Assembly (NCBI GenBank): GCA_035765515.1
Contig: DASTXN010000188.1
Coordinates: forward strand, 1 to 41,750
DNA length: 41,750 nucleotides
Source: DASRSS01 sp035765515
GTDB lineage: Bacteria; Actinomycetota; Actinomycetes; Mycobacteriales; Jatrophihabitantaceae
Direction of reading: 5' to 3'
In this document: one piece after another, positions 8,634 to 16,561 of the stretch
Position numbering within the stretch: position 1 is the first letter of the stretch
Layout: each line of letters starts with the position of its first letter
Notes under the pieces: generated by a model
The model's input: the letters and a program-made list of their open reading frames with translations, nothing else
Told to the model about the DNA's origin: nothing
Database searches by the model: none
Made by a program: the position numbers and the translations under genes

Positions 8634-8658
8634 TGGCATGCACTACACCGAAGTGCCA
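8634..8658. promoter_or_regulatory. Candidate LysR-type operator
   Basis: The 25-bp dyad TGGCA-N15-TGCCA lies between the divergent starts of the class V aminotransferase gene (8609) and the lysR gene (8698). LysR proteins usually bind interrupted dyads in such positions. The classic T-N11-A core is not clear, so this is only a candidate. Confidence 0.35.
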
Positions 8659-8697
8659 TCACCAGATCAAAGCTGTACTTTCACCGGCGTGGTGAAT

Positions 8698-9654
8698 ATG
8701 CCATCGGATGCCGGTACCGGGTACGAGAATGCGGACGCCATCGACGCCCGCCGACTGCTGATCTTCCGGGAAGTAGCGCGCCGCGGTTCACTGTCCGCTG
8801 CCGCAGCCGCACTCGGATGGACTCAGCCCGCGGTCGGCCAGCACCTGCAGCGGCTGGAGCGCGAACTGGGCCTGAGCCTGGCGCGCCGCAGTACCCGCGG
8901 CGTAGCTCTTACCGAGGCCGGCACCAGGCTGCTCGCCCACGCAGACGCCGTGGCAGCGCGGCTGGACGCTGCCCGGCAGGAGATGACGGCGCTGCGGACG
9001 CTGCGCTCCGGCCGGCTGCGAATCGGCGCGTTCCCATCGGCCTGCGCGACATTCGTGCCCGCGGTACTCGCGCGCCTCGCGTTGACGGCACCGGATATCG
9101 AGGTGCGGCTGACCGAGCTCGCGCCCCCCGAGGCCCGGTCCGCCGTGCTCGTCGCGGACCTGGACATCGCGATCCTGTTCAAGCACGCCGGATCCGAGGA
9201 GAGCGACGATCATCCCGATCTCATCTCCCACGCCCTCTTTGACGATCCGGTACACGCAGTCGTGCCGGCGCGACACCCGCTGACGCGGAGCCGGCAACCG
9301 ATAGCCCTGCACAAGCTGGCCGACGAGCCGTGGATCGCGGGCTGCGTCCGGTGCCGTACGCACCTGCAGGACTTGGCCCGTGCTGCCGGCTTCGTCCCCG
9401 ACATCAGGCACATCACCGACGACTACGTCGTCGTGCAGACGCTGGTGGCCGAGCGACTCGGCGTGGCTCTGTTGCCCGAGCTCGCACTGAACGCGGCCGC
9501 CAACGCAGGCGTCGTGAGGCTGGCGATCTCCGGCCGGCCCGCCCGGCAGATCAGCCTCGTGCATCGACTCGAAGCAGCCACCGTTCCCGCGGCCGCGGCC
9601 GGCATCCGCGCCTTCACCCAGGCGGTCGCACCCGAGACGGAGATCCCGCGGTAG
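8698..9654 (+). CDS. LysR-family transcriptional regulator
   Basis: 318 residues from ATG 8698. The N-terminal winged helix-turn-helix reads RRLLIFREVARRGSLSAAAAALGWTQPAVGQHLQRLE, condensed here from two adjoining pieces. The linker helix follows, and then a periplasmic-binding-like effector domain with the usual SGRLRIGAFPSACATFVPAV and ITDDYVVVQTLVAERLGVALLP segments. It is a cytoplasmic DNA-binding protein that responds to a small metabolite. Being divergent from the aminotransferase gene, it most likely controls that gene and itself. ATG 8698 is favoured over the ATG at 8638 because the domain starts later and 8638 would place the operator-like dyad inside the gene. Confidence 0.9.
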   Translation: MPSDAGTGYENADAIDARRLLIFREVARRGSLSAAAAALGWTQPAVGQHLQRLERELGLSLARRSTRGVALTEAGTRLLAHADAVAARLDAARQEMTALRTLRSGRLRIGAFPSACATFVPAVLARLALTAPDIEVRLTELAPPEARSAVLVADLDIAILFKHAGSEESDDHPDLISHALFDDPVHAVVPARHPLTRSRQPIALHKLADEPWIAGCVRCRTHLQDLARAAGFVPDIRHITDDYVVVQTLVAERLGVALLPELALNAAANAGVVRLAISGRPARQISLVHRLEAATVPAAAAGIRAFTQAVAPETEIPR

Positions 9655-9700
9655 GCGGGCCGGAAACCGCGCGGCGCCGGGCGGCATACTGAGCCGCACC

Positions 9701-11170
9701 ATGAACGATCTGGCCGAGCAGGCGCTGCACGGGCTCGACGAGGCTCGCAAGCAGATCGTCAAGCACCCGCTCACGTCCCTCGCGATCGGCGGCCTCCTGC
9801 TGTCGGCCGTCGTCGTGGTGTCCGGCGGCCGCGTCGGAACCAACACTGCAACCACGCCGCTCACGCACTGGCTCGGGCTGCTCCCCGACAACGGCACGGG
9901 CGACGACCGCGTCGCCGGCGCGATCATGTTCGCCGCCATCGTCGCGTTGCTCGGCCTCTGGCTTGTCGCCGTCGCGCGGCTGCGCCAGGGCGCGTGCTCG
10001 GAGCGCCAGGCCTGGGCGCTCGCCGCGATCTGGTCGGCTCCCTTCGCGGTGGGACCGCCACTGCTCTCCGGCGACCTCTACACCTACGTCGGTCAGGGCC
10101 TGCTCGCCCGCGCCGGCGCCGATCCGTACTCGGTGGGTCCAGCTCATCTCGGCGGCCACGCGATTGTCGCGGCCATCGACCCGGCGCGGCGAGGCACGGC
10201 CAGCACGTCCGGTCCGCTCGCCACGTTGGTCGAGCACCTCGCCGTCTCGATCAGCGGCGGGCACGCCTTCGCCGCCGTGCTCGTACTGCGCGTGCTCGGC
10301 ATCGCATGCGTCGCGGTGATCGCGATGCTCGCCGCCGAACTCGCCGGGCCGTACCGCATCCCTGCCATCGCGCTGACCGCGCTGAACCCGGCGCTGACCC
10401 TGTTCGTGCTGTCCTCGTTCCATCTGGACGGACTGGTGGCCGCGCTGATTCTCGGCGCGCTGGTCGCGACCGCGCAGCGGCGGCGCGTGCTCGCGGTCGT
10501 GCTGGCCGCCGCGGCAGGTGCGATCAAGCCCGCGGTGCTGCCCGTGCTCCCGGTCGTCGTGTTCGCGCACTGCGCCGGGCTGCGGCGCCGCAGCGCGTGG
10601 CGGATCGCGGCGCGCGACGTCTCCGCTGCTGTGGTGAGCCTGGCGGTGTTCACCCTGATCGTGCCGAACGGCTTCGGCTGGCGGCACAACCTCAGCACGG
10701 TGACGCTCGACCACACGCCGTTTGCACCGGCCAGCATCGTCAGCAACGTGGTGCGTCCAATCGTGTCGGCGGCGTCCGAGGACGATCTCGCGATCGGCGG
10801 ACGGATCGCGGTGATCCTTGCCGCGATCGGGATCGTGCTCTACCTGCTGGTCACCGTGCGGCGGCGTCCGCTGAACCGCACCACCGGTTACGTGCTGCTG
10901 ACGGTCGGCGCGTGCAGCCCGGTGCTCTACCCGTGGTCGCTGGTCGCCGGGCTGTGCGCGCTGGCGCCGTCGGCCGAAGGGGCGCGCCGCGACTGGGTGC
11001 TGGCGCTGAGCTGCGCGACGTGCGTGCTGGCTCCAGCGGGCATGCGCGAGGGCGTCGCACACGAGGTGACCCTGCTGTCGCTGCTGGTGATCGCAATGGT
11101 GTTACTGCTCGCGCTGCGTCGCCGACAGCCTGCCGGGATCGCCACGCATGCCGTGGACGGTCACCTGTAG
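9701..11170 (+). CDS. MptB-like polyprenol-phosphomannose-dependent mannosyltransferase (GT-C)
   Basis: 489 residues with about 12 predicted membrane segments. The first extracytoplasmic loop carries PPLLSGDLYTYVGQGLLARAG, with the acidic residues typical of GT-C enzymes; it is followed by DPYSVGP. Later segments such as AAAGAIKPAVLPVLPVVVF and SPVLYPWSLV match the MptA/MptB alpha-1,6-mannosyltransferase group, which elongates the mannan backbone of lipomannan-type glycolipids from polyprenyl-phosphate mannose on the outer face of the membrane. The assignment to MptB rather than another GT87-like enzyme rests on these motifs and length. The flanking genes (LysR, P450) are not functionally linked. 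An LmeA-like protein, associated with mannan elongation in mycobacteria, is encoded elsewhere in the window at 28336-29088. Confidence 0.75.
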   Translation: MNDLAEQALHGLDEARKQIVKHPLTSLAIGGLLLSAVVVVSGGRVGTNTATTPLTHWLGLLPDNGTGDDRVAGAIMFAAIVALLGLWLVAVARLRQGACSERQAWALAAIWSAPFAVGPPLLSGDLYTYVGQGLLARAGADPYSVGPAHLGGHAIVAAIDPARRGTASTSGPLATLVEHLAVSISGGHAFAAVLVLRVLGIACVAVIAMLAAELAGPYRIPAIALTALNPALTLFVLSSFHLDGLVAALILGALVATAQRRRVLAVVLAAAAGAIKPAVLPVLPVVVFAHCAGLRRRSAWRIAARDVSAAVVSLAVFTLIVPNGFGWRHNLSTVTLDHTPFAPASIVSNVVRPIVSAASEDDLAIGGRIAVILAAIGIVLYLLVTVRRRPLNRTTGYVLLTVGACSPVLYPWSLVAGLCALAPSAEGARRDWVLALSCATCVLAPAGMREGVAHEVTLLSLLVIAMVLLLALRRRQPAGIATHAVDGHL

Positions 11171-11213
11171 CTCCGGGCGACTGCCCGGGACCGCCGCCGG
11201 CGCGCGCGAACGG

Positions 11214-12542
11214 TCAGCGACGGGTCAGGACCACTCGCGCGCCCCGCGCCGGGACGGTCGTGATGTTGCGGGTCTTGGGCTGCTCGCGGGAGCCGTCCGG
11301 CGCAACGTCGAAACTGCGCAGCACGGTCTTGAGCACGGCCTGCGACTCGACTGCCGCGAGCCCCGCCCCGAGACAGCGCCGGATGCCGCCGCCGAACGGG
11401 AACCACGTGGTCGACGGCGGATTGCCGTCCAGGAACCGCTCGGGCCGGAACTCCTGCGGTGACGGCCACAGCCGCGGGGTGTGCTGCACGAGCATGATCG
11501 ACGGGAACACGGTCACACCGGCGGGCAGGTCGTAGCCGCCGACCCGCACCGGCTCGGTCAGGTAGCGCGCCACGTTGCGGATCACCGGATGTACCCGCAT
11601 CGACTCCTTGACGGTCGCGTCCAGGTAGGCGTCGTCGCCGTCGTCGGCTGCCTGCTGCGCGCGGGCCAGCACCCGAGGGCTGCGCGCGAGCTCGTGGAAC
11701 GTCCACGCCAACGTCGAGGCGGTTGTCTCGTGCCCGGCGAGCAGGAGCGTGATCAGGTGGTCGCGCAGCTCCTCGTCGCTCTGCTCCGGTGCGGCGACCA
11801 GCAGCTTGGACAGCACGTCGACACGTCCGTCCAGATCGGACTCCAGGCGGCGCTGCGCGATCTCGGCGTACAGCAGCTCGTCCACCTGGCTCTTGAGAGC
11901 CATGAACCGACGCCACGGACCGATCTTCTGCAGCTGCGGGTACATCCAGCCGAGGAAGACGGTCGGGCCCACCTTCACCAGCCGGGTGAGCAATGGCCGC
12001 AGTCGCTCGAACCGGGCCTCGTCGGTCATGCCGAAGACGATCCGCATGATGACCTCGAGGCTGATGTCGTTCATGCTCGCGTGGATGGCGAACGGACGTC
12101 CGATCGGCCAGCGCCGCAACTGCTCGGTAGTGATCTGCTCGATGCGCTCGCCCCAGCCGCGCATCGTCTCGCCATGGAAGGCCGCCATCACGCGCTTGCG
12201 GGCCGCGAGGTGTGCCTCCTCGTCCAGCAGCAGCACCGAGTTGTCGCCCATGATCTGCTTCAATATCGCGTTGCCCTCGCCGGCGTGGAACACGGTGGAC
12301 GGGCCCGCGAACACCTCGCGGATGTGATCGGGGTTGGCGAGCACGACAGCGTGCCCGGCGGGCGCGAGGCTCACCGAGAACATGTCGCCGAACCGCCGGT
12401 GCCAGCGCGGCATGCTCTGGTACGGCGCGATGATGAACAGCAGCGACTGCAGCGCGGTGGGCAGCGAAGGCCCCGGCGGCAGCGCGCTCAGGTCCGGCGT
12501 CTTCGGGCGGGCCTGCGAGCGGGCATCAGCGATCAGGCTCAC
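11214..12542 (-). CDS. Cytochrome P450
   Basis: 442 residues. The I-helix oxygen-binding motif reads LLAGHETTAST, the K-helix ExxR is ESMR, and the haem-ligand loop is FPFGGGIRRCLGAGLA with the proximal Cys. The PERF-like motif is RPERF. The N-terminal PGPSLPTALQSLLF proline-rich segment resembles mycobacterial CYP135/138-type enzymes. GTG 12542 is preferred over the GTG seven codons upstream because a GAGGAG Shine-Dalgarno sits 9 bases before it. It needs ferredoxin and a reductase, neither of which is encoded next to it. It diverges from a TetR regulator with a shared palindrome, so expression is probably ligand-induced. The substrate is unknown. Confidence 0.93.
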   Translation of the reverse strand: MSLIADARSQARPKTPDLSALPPGPSLPTALQSLLFIIAPYQSMPRWHRRFGDMFSVSLAPAGHAVVLANPDHIREVFAGPSTVFHAGEGNAILKQIMGDNSVLLLDEEAHLAARKRVMAAFHGETMRGWGERIEQITTEQLRRWPIGRPFAIHASMNDISLEVIMRIVFGMTDEARFERLRPLLTRLVKVGPTVFLGWMYPQLQKIGPWRRFMALKSQVDELLYAEIAQRRLESDLDGRVDVLSKLLVAAPEQSDEELRDHLITLLLAGHETTASTLAWTFHELARSPRVLARAQQAADDGDDAYLDATVKESMRVHPVIRNVARYLTEPVRVGGYDLPAGVTVFPSIMLVQHTPRLWPSPQEFRPERFLDGNPPSTTWFPFGGGIRRCLGAGLAAVESQAVLKTVLRSFDVAPDGSREQPKTRNITTVPARGARVVLTRR

Positions 12543-12582
12543 GGCTCTGCACTCCTCACGCACGACGGCTCTCCCTTCGATT

Positions 12583-12596
12583 TATACATCCGTATA
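12583..12596. promoter_or_regulatory. Perfect TATAC-ATCC-GTATA palindrome, likely TetR operator
   Basis: A perfect 5-bp inverted repeat with a 4-bp spacer lies between the divergent starts of the P450 gene (12542) and the tetR gene (12634). It is A/T-rich in an otherwise G/C-rich region and could also contain a -10 element on either strand. Its place and symmetry fit autoregulation by the adjacent TetR protein and repression of the P450 gene. Confidence 0.55.
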
Positions 12597-12633
12597 GGAC
12601 GGGCGTCTAGAGGCCCGGCGCTAAGCTGCGCAG

Positions 12634-13266
12634 GTGGGCCACCGCGAACAACTGCTCGAAGCCGCCCAGCGGCTGCTCGAGGAGCGCGGCTACGCCCACA
12701 TCACCGCGCGCGATCTGGTCGCCGCGTCGAACACGAACCTGGCCAGCATCGGCTACCACTTCGGCTCCAAGGCGGCCCTGCTCAACGCCGCGATCGAGGC
12801 CTCGTTCGAGCACTGGGCCGAGCAGCTGGCCTCGATGGTGATGGCCGACCCGGAGGCGACGGCGATCCAGCGCGGTATGGCCACCTGGGTCAGCGTTCGG
12901 AACTCGCTGCCCGACCGGCGGCCGATGCTTCAGTCCTATGTCGAGGCGCTCGCGCAGGCGCAGCGTGAGCCGGCCCTGCGTGCCCAACTGGCCGAGCACT
13001 ACCGGCGGGCGCGCGCCCGCGTCGCCGAACTGGTGGCGCTGTCCCTGCGTGATGGCACCCCCGCCGACGACCCGCGCTGTGCCGCGATCGCTGCGTTCGT
13101 CATCGCGGTATGCGACGGGCTGTCCGTCCAGTGGCTGCTCGACCCGGAGGGTGCGCCGGACGGTGACCAGTTGCTCGCCGGCCTCGCGACCGTGTGGGCG
13201 AACTCGTTCCCGGACTCGTCCGCGCCGAAGGCGCCGAACCCGTCAGGAGCTACCGGCCGCCGCTGA
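12634..13266 (+). CDS. TetR-family transcriptional regulator (P450-linked)
   Basis: 210 residues. The N-terminal helix-turn-helix is LLEERGYAHITARDLVAASN followed by TNLASIGYHFGSKAALLNAA, the classic TetR recognition-helix signature (IGYHFGSK). The rest is an all-helical ligand-binding and dimerisation domain without recognisable ligand residues. Start GTG 12634. It is divergent from the P450 gene, and the palindrome between them is its likely operator. The 3' end overlaps the convergent DUF2516 gene by 17 bp. Confidence 0.9.
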   Translation: MGHREQLLEAAQRLLEERGYAHITARDLVAASNTNLASIGYHFGSKAALLNAAIEASFEHWAEQLASMVMADPEATAIQRGMATWVSVRNSLPDRRPMLQSYVEALAQAQREPALRAQLAEHYRRARARVAELVALSLRDGTPADDPRCAAIAAFVIAVCDGLSVQWLLDPEGAPDGDQLLAGLATVWANSFPDSSAPKAPNPSGATGRR

Positions 13267-13564
13267 TCTCGCGGACGGCCGGGCGCACATCCGCCAGGTA
13301 CACCCCGGCGGCGATCGACGCGACGAGCGGGACCACGCCGTTGGCCGGCGAGGCGAACACGTCGAACGGCCGTGCGGTCAGGTAGCCGAACAGGGTGGCG
13401 ATCGCGAGGATGGCGAGCCAGGCGGGTTTGGTCAGCTTGTCCGCGGCCGGGAACGCGGCGCTCTTGCGGGTGGCGCAGTCGGCGAAGGCCCACAGCCAGA
13501 GCGCGAACTCGCCGATGGCCAACACCTGGTTGGTCCAGCGGAAGAGCTGATCGACGAGGTACAC
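13250..13564 (-). CDS. DUF2516 family membrane protein
   Basis: 104 residues with three hydrophobic stretches: QVLAIGEFALWLWAFADCAT, PAWLAILAIATLFGYL and GVVPLVASIAAGVYLADV. The central RKSAAFPAADKLTKPAWL is the family hallmark. Function is unknown. It lies downstream of the HBHA-like gene, as Rv0476 lies next to hbhA (Rv0475) in M. tuberculosis, which supports the assignment and suggests a shared envelope role. Start GTG 13564. Confidence 0.85.
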   Translation of the reverse strand: MYLVDQLFRWTNQVLAIGEFALWLWAFADCATRKSAAFPAADKLTKPAWLAILAIATLFGYLTARPFDVFASPANGVVPLVASIAAGVYLADVRPAVREISGGR

Positions 13565-13610
13565 GCGCCGAGCCTACCGACCGCGCGGCGTCCACGGCCG
13601 CAGACGCACA

Positions 13611-13644
13611 CTGCCCCGCCGCGGACGGATCCGGGGCGGGGCAG
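13611..13644 (-). terminator. Hairpin terminator after the HBHA-like gene
   Basis: The arms CTGCCCCGCC (13611-13620) and GGCGGGGCAG (13635-13644) are perfect complements over 10 bp around a 14-base loop that can pair further (GGA/TCC). It lies 15 bp past the stop of the HBHA-like gene. There is no long U-run. It may reduce read-through into the DUF2516 gene, giving that gene lower expression. Confidence 0.6.
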
Positions 13645-13658
13645 CGAAGCGATTTGGA

Positions 13659-14216
13659 TCAGGCGTTGTCGGCCTTGCTGGCCTTCGTGGTGCTCGCCTT
13701 GCGGGCGGCCGGCTTGCGCGCCGCCGCGGTGGTGGACTTGTTCGCCGAGCGGGTCGTGGCCGGCTTCGCGGCGGCCTTGGTCGCGGGCTTGGCCGCAGCC
13801 TTGGTCGCGGGCTTGGCGGCCGGCTTGGACGCGGCCGGCTTGCCGTCGCGGCCGGTGAACGTCCACACCGGCTGCACCAGCCGCTGCTGGACGGTCTCGA
13901 CGACGACTCCGGTGAGCTGCTCGGCGGTGACGAACGCCTTCGCGACGCGCGGGTCCTTCTTGGCGGTGTTGATCAGCGCCTCGGCGCGGTCGGTGACCGA
14001 GTGCCGGTAGCCCTTCGCCTGCGCGAGGTACGGCTCGACGGCGGTCTTGATCGCGTCGAGGTTCAGCGCCTTCTCGGCCTGCGCACGCAGGTCGGAAACG
14101 AACTCGTTGGCCTGCCCGGTGACGTCGTTCAGCTGGCTCTGTGCCTGCCCGAGGACCTGGCGGCCCTGCTCGAGCGCGGTGTCTGCGTAGCCACGGAGAT
14201 CGCGGGTGATCGACAT
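13659..14216 (-). CDS. hbhA: Heparin-binding haemagglutinin (HBHA)-like protein
   Basis: 185 residues. The first 115 or so residues are a long amphipathic helical, coiled-coil region (TRDLRGYADTALEQGRQVLG onward). The C-terminal 60 residues are a low-complexity Lys/Ala/Pro tail with tandem KPATKAAA units, as in mycobacterial HBHA, where the tail binds heparan sulfate and is methylated. In non-pathogens such proteins may bind DNA or membranes or organise the envelope and lipid bodies. No signal peptide is seen, as in HBHA. It follows an XRE regulator (gap 20 bp) and precedes DUF2516, the order also found around hbhA in mycobacteria. Adhesin function in this organism is not shown. Confidence 0.82.
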   Translation of the reverse strand: MSITRDLRGYADTALEQGRQVLGQAQSQLNDVTGQANEFVSDLRAQAEKALNLDAIKTAVEPYLAQAKGYRHSVTDRAEALINTAKKDPRVAKAFVTAEQLTGVVVETVQQRLVQPVWTFTGRDGKPAASKPAAKPATKAAAKPATKAAAKPATTRSANKSTTAAARKPAARKASTTKASKADNA

Positions 14217-14236
14217 GATGAACTCCCCTGCCTGGT

Positions 14237-14644
14237 TCAGATTGTGTTTGCGGTGATGGTTGCGGTGTCAGCTTCGAGCTGTGCGTTCTCGCGACAGAAG
14301 GACTCGTAGATGTCCAGCAGCACCTGCTTCTGACGCTCGCCGAGGGACTCGTCCGCGACGATGGCCGCGACCAGCTCCGGGTTGCCCGTCCGGGTCTCGA
14401 GGATCCCGGCCCGGACGTAGAGCTGCTCCGCGGAAATCCGCAGGCCCTTCGCGATCTGCTGCAGGATGTCCGCGCTGGGCTTGCGCAGACCGCGTTCGAT
14501 CTGCGACAGGTACGGGTTGGACACCCCGGCCAAACGGGCCAGTTGCCGTAGCGACACCTGAGCCTGCTCGCGCTGCTCCCGGATGAACTCTCCGATCGCG
14601 GCGCCCCCGCGCTTGGCCTGTTCCTTCGGTCGTTCTGTGATCAC
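14237..14644 (-). CDS. XRE-family HTH regulator upstream of hbhA
   Basis: 135 residues from GTG 14644. The helix-turn-helix is LRQLARLAGVSNPYLSQIER followed by GLRKPSADILQQIAKGLRIS, a lambda-Cro/XRE fold. The C-terminal part (ESLGERQKQVLLDIYESFCR) matches Rv0474-like regulators, which also lie directly upstream of hbhA. The likely role is control of the hbhA-DUF2516 operon and itself. An ATG 12 codons upstream (14680) is possible, but GTG 14644 gives the family's usual N-terminus and leaves the GCTAGC repeats outside the gene. Confidence 0.88.
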   Translation of the reverse strand: MITERPKEQAKRGGAAIGEFIREQREQAQVSLRQLARLAGVSNPYLSQIERGLRKPSADILQQIAKGLRISAEQLYVRAGILETRTGNPELVAAIVADESLGERQKQVLLDIYESFCRENAQLEADTATITANTI

Positions 14645-14666
14645 CCGACCAGTGTGCGCGATGAGT

Positions 14667-14693
14667 GCTAGCAAATGCAAGCGGCTAGCTAGC
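14667..14693. promoter_or_regulatory. GCTAGC repeats upstream of the XRE gene
   Basis: GCTAGC occurs at 14667-14672, 14684-14689 and 14688-14693; the last two overlap to form GCTAGCTAGC. The first two starts are 17 bp apart. Such AT-containing palindromic hexamers are rare in this G/C-rich sequence. They sit about 25 bp before the XRE start, so they are candidate sites for that regulator. Confidence 0.4.
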
Positions 14694-14801
14694 GACCTCG
14701 GTCACGCTCGACACGGTGTTGCACGAACCTACTGGCGGGTCCGGTGGCGACCCGCGGCGCTGGTTGCCCGCTGTCGGAGCCGGGCCCTACGGTGAGCCCT
14801 C

Positions 14802-16328
14802 GTGAGCGGCCAAGTCGCCGAACGGACGGTGGTCGGCGCCGACAGTGGGCTGGCACCGTGGGACCGCCGCCCGATCGGTGTCGGCGCTGTTGTGTTCGCC
14901 GTGCTCATGGCCCTCTCGCCGTGGTACGGGTTCCATCGCGACGAGTTGTACTTCCTTGATTGCGCCCGCCACCTGCAAGGTGGCTACGTCGACCAGCCGG
15001 CGCTCACCCCGCTGCTGGCGCGAGCCAGCCTCGACCTGTTCGGCGTCTCCGTGGTCGGCCTGCGGCTGTGGCCCGCACTGGCGGCGTGGGCGACCATCGT
15101 CGTCGCCGGGCTGCTCGCTCGCGAGTTCGGTGGCTCCGGACGGGCGCAACTGATCGCCGCCGCCGCAGCAGCGACGATGCCGGTGCTCCTGGCCGTCGAC
15201 CATCTCGCCGGGCCGACCGCGTTCGACATGCTCGCCTGGGCCGCGCTCGCGCTGTTCGTGGCCCGCGTCGGGCGCACCGGGCAGCAGCGCTGGTGGCTGC
15301 CGGCCGGTCTCGTGCTCGGGGTCGGGCTGACCAACAAGCACAGCATCGGGCTGTTCGCCGCCGCCGTGGCAGTCGGGCTGCTGATCACCGGCGACTGGCG
15401 CAGCATCGCGAACCGCTGGTTCGTCCTGGGCGCGGCCGTGGCGGCTGCGTTCACCGTCCCGGACCTGCTCTGGCAAGCGGGTCACGGGTGGGCCACCATC
15501 TCGATGACACGCGCCCTCAACCACGAAAACGGCGGCCTCGGCAACGTCGGCAGCTGGATCGCCGGGCAGTTCCTGATGTCCGCCGTAGCGATGATCGGTG
15601 TGTGGATCGCAGGGCTCCGGTTCCTGTGGCGCTCGGGCCGCAGCACCTGGCGGTCGCTCGTGATCGCCTACACGTTGCTGTTCGCGCTGTTCATGTTCAC
15701 GACCGGGGCGCAGATCTACTACCTCGCCGGCGCCTACGTGTACCTGCTCGCAGCGGGCGCCGTCGCAATCGACGCGACGATCACCCGCACCGGGCTGCGC
15801 CGGCTCAGCGGCGCCACGGCCGTCTGCCTCGCGGGAGCGCTCGTAATCGTGTTGCCGGTGCTGCCCGCCGCCGACATCGGCTGGACGTACGGGATCAACC
15901 AGGTGCCCGGCGAGTCGCTGGGCTGGCCGCAACTGGTGGCGACCGTCGATCAGGCCTGGGAGGCCCTCCCGCCGGCTCGACGCGCCTCTGCGGTGATCTT
16001 CACTGCCGACTATGGCGAAGCCGGCGCGCTCAACGAACTCGGACGCGATCGCGGGTTGCCCACCGCCGTCAGCGCGCACAACAGCGAGTGGTGGTGGGGG
16101 CCCGGCGACCCGGACGCCACCACGGTCCTGGCCGTCGCCCCGGGCCCGCGCGACGTCGTCGGCTACGGCAGCTACCTGCGGCGCTTCTTCGGCTCGGTAC
16201 GCGCGGTCGCGACACTGCGTAACCCCTACCGGATCCACAACGAGGAGTGGGACGGACACGTGTACGTGTGCACGCACCCACGTCAGGCGTGGCGCCGGAT
16301 CTGGCCGCAGCTACGTCACTACGACTGA
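14802..16328 (+). CDS. GT39-type (ArnT/PMT-like) membrane glycosyltransferase
   Basis: 508 residues with about 11 membrane segments. The first loop contains the diagnostic GFHRDELYFLDCARHLQGGY followed by VDQPALTPLLAR, where the Asp-Glu pair of GT-C/PMT_2 enzymes contacts the polyprenyl-phosphate sugar donor. The C-terminal soluble part (from about residue 375) has FTADYGEAGALNELG and HNSEWWWGPGDP. It probably transfers a sugar from a lipid-linked donor to an envelope acceptor outside the membrane; neither is identifiable. Start GTG 14802. The next gene downstream is the first MMPL transporter. Confidence 0.85.
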   Translation: MSGQVAERTVVGADSGLAPWDRRPIGVGAVVFAVLMALSPWYGFHRDELYFLDCARHLQGGYVDQPALTPLLARASLDLFGVSVVGLRLWPALAAWATIVVAGLLAREFGGSGRAQLIAAAAAATMPVLLAVDHLAGPTAFDMLAWAALALFVARVGRTGQQRWWLPAGLVLGVGLTNKHSIGLFAAAVAVGLLITGDWRSIANRWFVLGAAVAAAFTVPDLLWQAGHGWATISMTRALNHENGGLGNVGSWIAGQFLMSAVAMIGVWIAGLRFLWRSGRSTWRSLVIAYTLLFALFMFTTGAQIYYLAGAYVYLLAAGAVAIDATITRTGLRRLSGATAVCLAGALVIVLPVLPAADIGWTYGINQVPGESLGWPQLVATVDQAWEALPPARRASAVIFTADYGEAGALNELGRDRGLPTAVSAHNSEWWWGPGDPDATTVLAVAPGPRDVVGYGSYLRRFFGSVRAVATLRNPYRIHNEEWDGHVYVCTHPRQAWRRIWPQLRHYD

Positions 16329-16379
16329 ACCCCGGACGGGGCAGCACGGGGTCTTCCCGGGACAAATGTCAGGGCTGAT

Positions 16380-16395
16380 CCGGGGGAAAACCCGG
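16380..16395 (+). terminator. Short hairpin after the glycosyltransferase gene
   Basis: CCGGG-GGAAAA-CCCGG, a 5-bp stem 51 bp past the stop codon, with no U-run. It is a weak candidate terminator. Confidence 0.3.
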
Positions 16396-16475
16396 TGCCG
16401 CTCGTCGTACCCGTCCGGAACAATTCAACGCGCACTCGCCGCCGAACGTCGCATCACGACCGGGAACTGCCTGTG

Positions 16476-16519
16476 CTGCACCACCGTTGTGCAGTGCGGG
16501 CGCGACGAGCCCGCACTGC
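16476..16519 (+). promoter_or_regulatory. Two mutually exclusive hairpins in the leader of the first MMPL gene
   Basis: Hairpin A pairs CTGCAC (16476-16481) with GTGCAG (16489-16494). Hairpin B pairs GCAGTGCGGGC (16491-16501) with GCCCGCACTGC (16509-16519), a perfect 11-bp stem with a 7-base loop. They share 16491-16494, so they cannot form together. The element ends 42 bases before the ATG at 16562. It could work as an RNA switch or attenuator, or the long palindrome may be a DNA operator. Confidence 0.5.
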
Positions 16520-16561
16520 TCACGACAGACGAAACCATCGACAGCACGGAGAGTAGATCTG

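Noticed and set aside
9614..11062. Long minus-strand open frame opposite the MptB-like gene
   Set aside because: Composition is Arg/His/Gln/Asp-rich with no domain, as expected from the antisense of a G/C-rich gene. The plus-strand membrane enzyme explains the region.
14787..16277. Long minus-strand open frame opposite the GT39-like gene
   Set aside because: Antisense shadow with no recognisable motif; the sense protein has clear GT-C signatures.
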